Source: Gammaproteobacteria bacterium (GTDB lineage: Bacteria > Pseudomonadota > Gammaproteobacteria > UBA6186 > Azoamicaceae). From it: DNA of 64,000 nucleotides. The first letter of the stretch is position 1. The number at the start of each line of letters is the position of its first letter. A model generated the notes under the pieces. It did not search any database. It saw only the letters and a list, made by a program, of their open reading frames with translations, and was not told the DNA's origin. Location: positions 110,015 to 174,014 of the forward strand of contig JABDCL010000003.1 of the NCBI GenBank assembly GCA_013288135.1, given 5' to 3'. A program made the position numbers and the translations under genes. Of this stretch, positions 58,320-64,000 are shown one piece after another.

Positions 58320-58691
58320 ATGACTTTGGCTTACTGGTGTGTCTTAATTGCAGCATTGCTACCTTATGTGTTAATAACTCTAGCAAAATCAGGTCCAGGC
58401 TTTGATAACAAAACCCCCAGAGAATACGTGGAACGCCTTACGGGATGGCGGAAACGCGCCTATTGGGCACAAATAAATAGTTTTGAAACATTTCCTCCCT
58501 TTGCAGCGGGCGTTATCATTGCAGAGCTTTTGCATGCCAATCCAACGACTATTGATAAATTAGCCATTATTTTTATCATCGCTAGAATTTTGCACGGTAT
58601 TTTCTACATCATAGATAAACATATATTACGCAGTCTTGCTTGGTTTATTGGATTTTTCTCTGTCATTGGCTTGTTCGTAATTGGAGCGTAA
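58320..58691 (+). CDS. MAPEG family membrane protein
   Basis: NSFETFPPFAAGVIIAELLHA; RILHGIFYIIDKHILRSLAWFIGF. Confidence 0.88.
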   Translation: MTLAYWCVLIAALLPYVLITLAKSGPGFDNKTPREYVERLTGWRKRAYWAQINSFETFPPFAAGVIIAELLHANPTTIDKLAIIFIIARILHGIFYIIDKHILRSLAWFIGFFSVIGLFVIGA

Positions 58692-58698
58692 TAAAACC

Positions 58699-58735
58699 TG
58701 GTGTCATCTGGTGTCAAATCTTGACATTTGACACT
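58699..58735. repeat. Family A partial copy
   Basis: tggtgtcatctggtgtcaaatcttgacatttgacac. Confidence 0.65.
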
Positions 58736-58773
58736 CTATACACAATTCTTGTTTTCACTTTAAAAAGAAGTAC

Positions 58774-58974
58774 CTACTTTTTCATGGCAATTAATAAAAT
58801 TTTGTATAATCCCGCAACTCCAATTAGTACATAGACTACGCGTGACCATACACTTAATTCACCAAAAATAGCAGTTACAACATTAAAATGAAAAGCACCT
58901 ACTAAACCCCAATTAAGAGCTCCCGCTAAAATTAGGATTATGGCTACCCATTTAACAACTTGTCCAATACTCAT
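58774..58974 (-). CDS. DUF378 small membrane protein
   Basis: MSIGQVVKWVAIILILAGALNWGLVGAFHFNVVTAIFG; GAGGAG RBS. Confidence 0.92.
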   Translation of the reverse strand: MSIGQVVKWVAIILILAGALNWGLVGAFHFNVVTAIFGELSVWSRVVYVLIGVAGLYKILLIAMKK

Positions 58975-59156
58975 AAACTTACTCCTCAAGTTCAAGTATG
59001 CTAATAATATCCTTATAAATTGAAGCTTCCATACCACTATTATATCAGCTAAATCTCAAATAAAAGGGTCAAAAGTTTCTTTTTCTTTTACCTTAAGTTA
59101 GACTTTACTTTTTGTTCTAATATACTCAGGGAAATGCTACTCAGGGGAAAACTAAT

Positions 59157-59996
59157 ATGATTTATCCACGATTAAGTGCGTTGATTTTCTTCCTATTTTT
59201 TGCAACACGGTCTTATGCAAATATACCTAAAGATTTCAAATACTTAGGAAGGCCCATTAACCCTTTATGTATTGGACAAATTATTAACAACGAATCCCTC
59301 GAATCCCCTAAAGAAGCGCCCATCATTGACCTTGCTGAATGTTCACAACCCAAAGAAAACTATAAAATTGAGAAAAACAACGATTTAATGAGCAAAAAAG
59401 GCTTTATTAGTATTGATTATACCCTTAAGGATGGTTTGGGGGGTGGTTATGCATACTATAAATACCTTGGTAAGTACAAGGATTTACATATCCTTTATTT
59501 TTTGCAAAATAGTGGCGGTAGTGGCATGTTTTCTTTTATTTTGCTTTGTAAACGACAAGGGGATAAAATTCAGCTTGAAAGCATTATAGCATCTGGTGAT
59601 CGCTGTAATGGTGGGGTAGAAGAGGTTACCTTCAATGGAACACTATTGAACTATTATGTTAATTTAACACCCTATGATTACCTAGCTCTTTCTAATTTTG
59701 AATCTGACTCTAATCCTGAAATAAAAAACAAAGTAAAAGCCTATGATGATCTCGCAGCTTGTGCAGCATGTTGCTTAGGTTCAGCGTTTTATGAACATGA
59801 TTTTCAACAATCACGCTTAATTTCTGTGGATTTTGGCAAACCGATATCAAAAGAAGAAGAGCAAACTCAAGGGCAATATCAAGCTTGTTTTAACCAAATT
59901 GTTAGAGATTATCAAAAGAAATTTCAACACACATTAACGCCAGATCAATTGAATGAATTTATAAGTGTCTTTAATAAGGAATGCATTAAACCCTAG
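59157..59996 (+). CDS. Hypothetical secreted protein
   Basis: Signal peptide, Cys-containing; no recognised domain. Confidence 0.55.
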   Translation: MIYPRLSALIFFLFFATRSYANIPKDFKYLGRPINPLCIGQIINNESLESPKEAPIIDLAECSQPKENYKIEKNNDLMSKKGFISIDYTLKDGLGGGYAYYKYLGKYKDLHILYFLQNSGGSGMFSFILLCKRQGDKIQLESIIASGDRCNGGVEEVTFNGTLLNYYVNLTPYDYLALSNFESDSNPEIKNKVKAYDDLAACAACCLGSAFYEHDFQQSRLISVDFGKPISKEEEQTQGQYQACFNQIVRDYQKKFQHTLTPDQLNEFISVFNKECIKP

Positions 59997-60068
59997 AGAT
60001 TAATTAAAATATAGAAATATAGATTTATATACCAAGTATATCAAGCCTTTATGGAAACATGAAATTAT

Positions 60069-60881
60069 ATGCCAGAATTACCAGAAGTAGAGATTACCCG
60101 TTTAGGCATTCAAGCTCATATTGAGGGTCAAATTCTCGAAAAAATTGTTATCCGTGAAAGTCGTTTGCGATGGCCTGTGCCTAGCACATTAAAAAAACTG
60201 AAAAATATTACGATTTTAAAAGTATCACGAAGAGCGAAATATATTTTTATAATAACAAACCAAGGTACCATCATTATTCATTTAGGAATGTCAGGTCGAT
60301 TGAGTATCTTAAAATCAAATGTTCCCTCTAAAAAGCACGATCATATAGACTTTATTTTTAAAAATAAAACTGTTATACGATACACCGATCCAAGACGGTT
60401 TGGTGCGGTTTTATGGACCACTGAAAACCCTGAGCAGCATCCATTGCTAGCAAAACTAGGTCCTGAACCTTTATCAAAAAAATTTACCGCCAAGTACTTA
60501 TACCAAAAAACGCAAAAAAAATTAATTATGATAAAACAGCTGATTATGAATCAAGAAATTGTGGTAGGCATTGGAAATATCTATGCCAATGAAGCCTTAT
60601 TTACCGCAAGATTATCTCCCACTCGAAAATGTAATAGTTTAACTGAAGTAGAATGTGAACGATTAGTCGATGAACTCCAATCCGTATTAAAAAAAGCCAT
60701 TCAGCAAGGAGGTACGACTCTACGTGATTTTTTAACCCCTGAAGGAAAATTAGGGTATTTTGTGCAACAACTGTTAGTTTATGGTCGAGAAGGGGAGGAT
60801 TGTGTGCAATGCAAAAATATATTAATATCTCAGCGCATTAATCAACGATCTACGGTTTACTGTAAGACTTGTCAAAATTAA
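60069..60881 (+). CDS. mutM: Formamidopyrimidine-DNA glycosylase
   Basis: MPELPEVEITRLGI; HLGMSGRL; C-term zinc finger CVQCKNILISQRINQRSTVYCKTCQ. Confidence 0.97.
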   Translation: MPELPEVEITRLGIQAHIEGQILEKIVIRESRLRWPVPSTLKKLKNITILKVSRRAKYIFIITNQGTIIIHLGMSGRLSILKSNVPSKKHDHIDFIFKNKTVIRYTDPRRFGAVLWTTENPEQHPLLAKLGPEPLSKKFTAKYLYQKTQKKLIMIKQLIMNQEIVVGIGNIYANEALFTARLSPTRKCNSLTEVECERLVDELQSVLKKAIQQGGTTLRDFLTPEGKLGYFVQQLLVYGREGEDCVQCKNILISQRINQRSTVYCKTCQN

Positions 60882-60917
60882 CATGGGATTTGTCAAAATT
60901 AGGAGAAATTTAAATTT

Positions 60918-61289
60918 ATGAATATTTTAGAAAAACTCACACTTCTTGAAAAAGAAAGTGATGATTTTGGTTTCAAGTGGTCTCATTATGATCAAATCAT
61001 CAATCAAATTAAAAATGAATGTCTTGAAATTCAAGAAGTCATTGAAGAACCTACAATGTCTCATCATCTCCAAGAAGAAATTGGGGATTTAATTCACGCC
61101 ACCTTTTCATTATGCTTATTTTGTAAATTTCCTGCTGAAGAAACCCTCAATATAAGTCTTAAAAAGTTTGAAAAACGTTTAAACGAAGTAAAACGTATAA
61201 CCCTTGAAAAAGGGCATGAAAATCTCCAAGGTCAATCGTTTAAGGAACTTATGGCAGTTTGGGATCAAGCAAAGGAGAGGGTAGGGTGA
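60918..61289 (+). CDS. MazG-like nucleotide pyrophosphohydrolase
   Basis: QIKNECLEIQEVIEEP...HHLQEEIGDLIHATFSL; FEKRLNEVKRI. Confidence 0.88.
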   Translation: MNILEKLTLLEKESDDFGFKWSHYDQIINQIKNECLEIQEVIEEPTMSHHLQEEIGDLIHATFSLCLFCKFPAEETLNISLKKFEKRLNEVKRITLEKGHENLQGQSFKELMAVWDQAKERVG

Positions 61290-61459
61290 GTCAAAAACAA
61301 CGAAAAGGAAATAGTACCATTAAACACTGGAAATCAGGTTTTTTTAATTTTAAACCTATTAACGATTGCCCAGATTTTAGTAAATATCGTTATGAGGTTG
61401 AACAACCAAATGCGGATCCACTGCAAGACTTGACAGTTGATGATTGTGAAAAAAAGTAG
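61286..61459 (+). CDS. Small hypothetical protein translationally coupled to MazG-like gene
   Basis: GTG start overlapping upstream TGA (GTGA); 57 aa. Confidence 0.55.
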   Translation: MSQKQRKGNSTIKHWKSGFFNFKPINDCPDFSKYRYEVEQPNADPLQDLTVDDCEKK

Positions 61460-61460
61460 T

Positions 61461-61757
61461 TTACTCCACTATTTTCAATCGAGGTTTTTTCTTCTTTGAA
61501 GATTTAGATCCTTTTTTAGCTTTAGGCTTAGGCGTAGTTGCATTGACCTTTGATTTTGGCTTTGGTTTTTCTAATTTTTTCTGAATCTTAACCTGACTTT
61601 TTTTAAGCTTAACGATTTCTTTAACAAAATCAGCCATTTGTTTTTCAGTTCTTTTTTCTAGTCTTCCAATTAAACTAATAACGTTGGCATCCCCCCCAGT
61701 TGTGCCTTGTTTTGAGCTTCTTGCTTTGTATTTCTTTGACGAATGTTTCTTAATCAT
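61461..61757 (-). CDS. Lys-rich protein with short coiled coil and histone-like tail
   Basis: KPKPKSKVNATTPKPKAKKGSKSSKKKKPRLKIVE; GGAG RBS before ATG 61757. Confidence 0.55.
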   Translation of the reverse strand: MIKKHSSKKYKARSSKQGTTGGDANVISLIGRLEKRTEKQMADFVKEIVKLKKSQVKIQKKLEKPKPKSKVNATTPKPKAKKGSKSSKKKKPRLKIVE

Positions 61758-62026
61758 ACCTGCTCCAAAATAAAAATGATATTTTTCAATAACATAAGCA
61801 CCCACTTTCACTAAATTTTTTGCCTTTACGTATCATACCAAAAAGAGAAGAAGGATCAAGTCTGAATTTTGGCTTTTGTTGAAAAAGAGGCCTTATATGC
61901 ATTTAAATATTTTTTTTGGATCTAGGACCCCACTATCTATAGGCAGCCCTGAATCCGTTTTTTGAATTTGCCTTTTGCAGTAAAACAACATATACTCGTT
62001 GTTCACTATTATTTTGGAGAGTAGAT

Positions 62027-63397
62027 ATGGCTGAAACACCAATATCAATTCGTGACACTGTTGCTTTACAACAAGCAAGAGATCAGAAAAGAGTAGTGGA
62101 AAAGAAAACTGAAAAAGAACACATTTTTGCTGAAAATCAGGAACTCTCGGCCAAAGCAAAAGCAGCTGGTAAAATAATCTTAAGATTTTTAAAAAAGCAA
62201 ATTCAGAAAAAAGAAGCGATCATCAGCACTATTCAATGGATGACAGGTTCAAATGGGCGCAGTCTTCCATTTTTAAAATATACTGGAAACAAACTGATTC
62301 CCACGGGATTATTATCCGATCAAAGAATTGCACCTTTCGCTGGAGAGTTAGGTGCCGGTGTAGCAATAAATGGGGTCAATCAAACTTGGTTGTCAGGCAC
62401 AAAAGATTTTACAACTGCCTGGGGAAGATATGCTAAAGCACATTATCATAAAACTCTATCTCTTGAGGAATTAGACAGATCTGTTTTTGATAAGATGAAT
62501 GAGGTTTTTGAATATGAATTCAAAATTTTTGAAGAAAGCCAGATGGCGGATCTTAATCTTGCAGAAAGGTTTGCACGATATATTTTGCAAATGAGGCAAC
62601 TTAACGAAACAAAATATCAAAAAGAATATGTTGAAACAGGGAAAATTGCAAAACTACAATCGATTATCAGACGAGACGAATGTTTCTTTATTCTTAGCGA
62701 TAGAAAACAAATTGCAGAAGCGTTTCGCCTAGAAATTCCTCCAGATGTTAAACCAGAACCCAGCAGAGATTGTGCAGGTATGGTTGAGCTTCTAAAAACA
62801 AACGGGTTTGATAAGGATATCAAGGCAATAAAAAAACACTTTGATATAGAAAAGTTTTCTAAATTTGCTGCGATGGCAGCAGGCTTGAAAGGATGTTTAG
62901 CTACTGAAAGCGACATTTATGGCACAGTATTTGGTGAACGGCAATTGGGAAAGGGATTAGCTTTTTGTATTGCTTTTGTAAAAGCAATAGATGCAGATTA
63001 TGTTGCAGAACGTCAAAAGGATGTGATGGATTTTATGGATCGTTTTGTGGGCCTGTTTCAGCGTTCCAGAAGGCGCTTGCTTTCGGCTATTAATGAAGGA
63101 CCTCTTTTTCGGGTTTCAGAGACTGAACGAAAAGAAATGGCAGATTTAAGTACCGCTCCCATTGTTTTTTCAACTACGAAACCTATTCGACAAGTTCCGC
63201 CGGATATAGGTGGTGAGCCAGATGAAATATTACATGAAGGCGAATTAAGATTCGATTTGATAATTACCGATAGAGACAATCAAAACAAGGTAAAACAATA
63301 TTTAGCACAAAAAGGATTACCTGAACAGGCAGCGCGGGTTTGTACAGACGCACAAGTTAAGCGAGTTTTAGCTTTACAATCCAGAATCCGGATTTGA
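62027..63397 (+). CDS. Orphan protein; candidate effector
   Basis: 456 aa; LPTGLLSDQRIAPFAGELGAGVAINGVNQTWLSGTKDFTTAWGRYAK block; TTGGAG RBS. Confidence 0.6.
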   Translation: MAETPISIRDTVALQQARDQKRVVEKKTEKEHIFAENQELSAKAKAAGKIILRFLKKQIQKKEAIISTIQWMTGSNGRSLPFLKYTGNKLIPTGLLSDQRIAPFAGELGAGVAINGVNQTWLSGTKDFTTAWGRYAKAHYHKTLSLEELDRSVFDKMNEVFEYEFKIFEESQMADLNLAERFARYILQMRQLNETKYQKEYVETGKIAKLQSIIRRDECFFILSDRKQIAEAFRLEIPPDVKPEPSRDCAGMVELLKTNGFDKDIKAIKKHFDIEKFSKFAAMAAGLKGCLATESDIYGTVFGERQLGKGLAFCIAFVKAIDADYVAERQKDVMDFMDRFVGLFQRSRRRLLSAINEGPLFRVSETERKEMADLSTAPIVFSTTKPIRQVPPDIGGEPDEILHEGELRFDLIITDRDNQNKVKQYLAQKGLPEQAARVCTDAQVKRVLALQSRIRI

Positions 63398-63409
63398 CCC
63401 CTCAACACC

Positions 63410-64000
63410 ATGAAACCACAATCAACAATGCAACTACAACCGACATTTGTTTCAAATATCCATGCTGTTTACGGAGAAGCTGGTAAAACCTGGCTCAAGC
63501 AACTGCCTGCTCATTTAGACAACTTATCAAAATTATGGGGTTTTCGCTTTATTCACCCAATTCCAAATCTAACTTATAACTTTATAGCTTTAGTCGAATT
63601 GAACTCAAATCACGAAAAAGTGATTCTCAAGACGGCTCCCAAAGAGAGTCTTATTATTTCTGAAGCCCATTGGTTGCAATGCTTTAAAAAAAGCACTCCA
63701 AAAATTTATTGCGTAGACGAAGAAAAAACTGCATTTCTAATGGAATATATCCAACCTGGGAAGCCTCTAAAAACTCTTGTACAAACGGGCCAAGATGAAA
63801 CCGCAACCCGAGTGATCTGTCAAACAATTTTAAATTTACAATCGGGACAAGAGAAAGTTTTTTCGTTCAAACATCTTTCTGAACTAGTGAAAGATCTCTC
63901 TCACTTAAAAGGGCATATAGATAATCATCTTTTATCAAAAGCTGAAGCCTTATTTCGTGATTTAACGGCTGATCGCTCGCAAGACGTGATCCTCCATGGC
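63410..64000 (+). CDS. APH(6)/hydroxyurea-phosphotransferase-like kinase, N-terminal part (runs off window)
   Basis: HLDNLSKLWGFRFIHPIPNLTYNFIALVELN...VILKTAP...FLMEYIQPGKPLKTL...VILHG, open to window end. Confidence 0.75.
   Translation, partial: MKPQSTMQLQPTFVSNIHAVYGEAGKTWLKQLPAHLDNLSKLWGFRFIHPIPNLTYNFIALVELNSNHEKVILKTAPKESLIISEAHWLQCFKKSTPKIYCVDEEKTAFLMEYIQPGKPLKTLVQTGQDETATRVICQTILNLQSGQEKVFSFKHLSELVKDLSHLKGHIDNHLLSKAEALFRDLTADRSQDVILHG

Noticed and set aside
1-64000. tRNA/rRNA genes, CRISPR arrays, intact transposases
   Set aside because: Scanned by eye for GGTTCGAATCC-like T-arms, regular 20-40 bp direct repeats with spacers, and transposase-like ORFs; none found. A tRNAscan/CRISPR search would be decisive.

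Overview
This 64 kb window is AT-rich and gene-dense, with a Gammaproteobacteria-like (possibly Legionellales-like) gene content. That affiliation is inferred from gene content only. No rRNA, tRNA, CRISPR array, intact IS element or prophage was recognised by eye. Recognisable blocks are: a CBS/CGL-type reverse transsulfuration pair (1-1084); chrA; an aldehyde dehydrogenase; a complete cytochrome bd operon including the small genes cydP and cydX (4568-7590); endonuclease I and Tpx; a tandem pair of NAD-dependent epimerases; an RND efflux pair; an S9 peptidase; phosphodiester glycosidase; DipZ; rhomboid; ankyrin protein; NfeD/slipin; Uup; YggS; an RbbA/YhhJ-like ABC exporter; PqiA-like; KfrA-like; Fpg; and a MazG-like protein. 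Between these lie about eight mostly monocistronic orphan ORFs with no recognised full-length domain (18.7-26.7 kb, 36-37.7 kb, 42.9-43.7 kb, 62.0-63.4 kb). They look like candidate secreted effectors. The strongest unexplained signals are: (1) a divergent gene pair (20426-21079 / 21506-23014) whose leaders are a near-identical inverted duplication, with a SnoaL-LuxR regulator just downstream; (2) a perfect 90-bp in-frame tandem duplication at the start of one of those genes; (3) three dispersed palindrome families at gene 3' ends, several supplying the stop codon, with between-copy compensatory changes; (4) a cloverleaf-like element next to a DUF3800 gene; (5) two 19-bp operator-like dyads before an orphan gene; (6) a 16-bp palindrome in the promoter spacer of a kfrA-like gene; (7) a duplicated leader and His/Tyr-rich secreted protein family. 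All domain calls are from reading sequence, not from searches.
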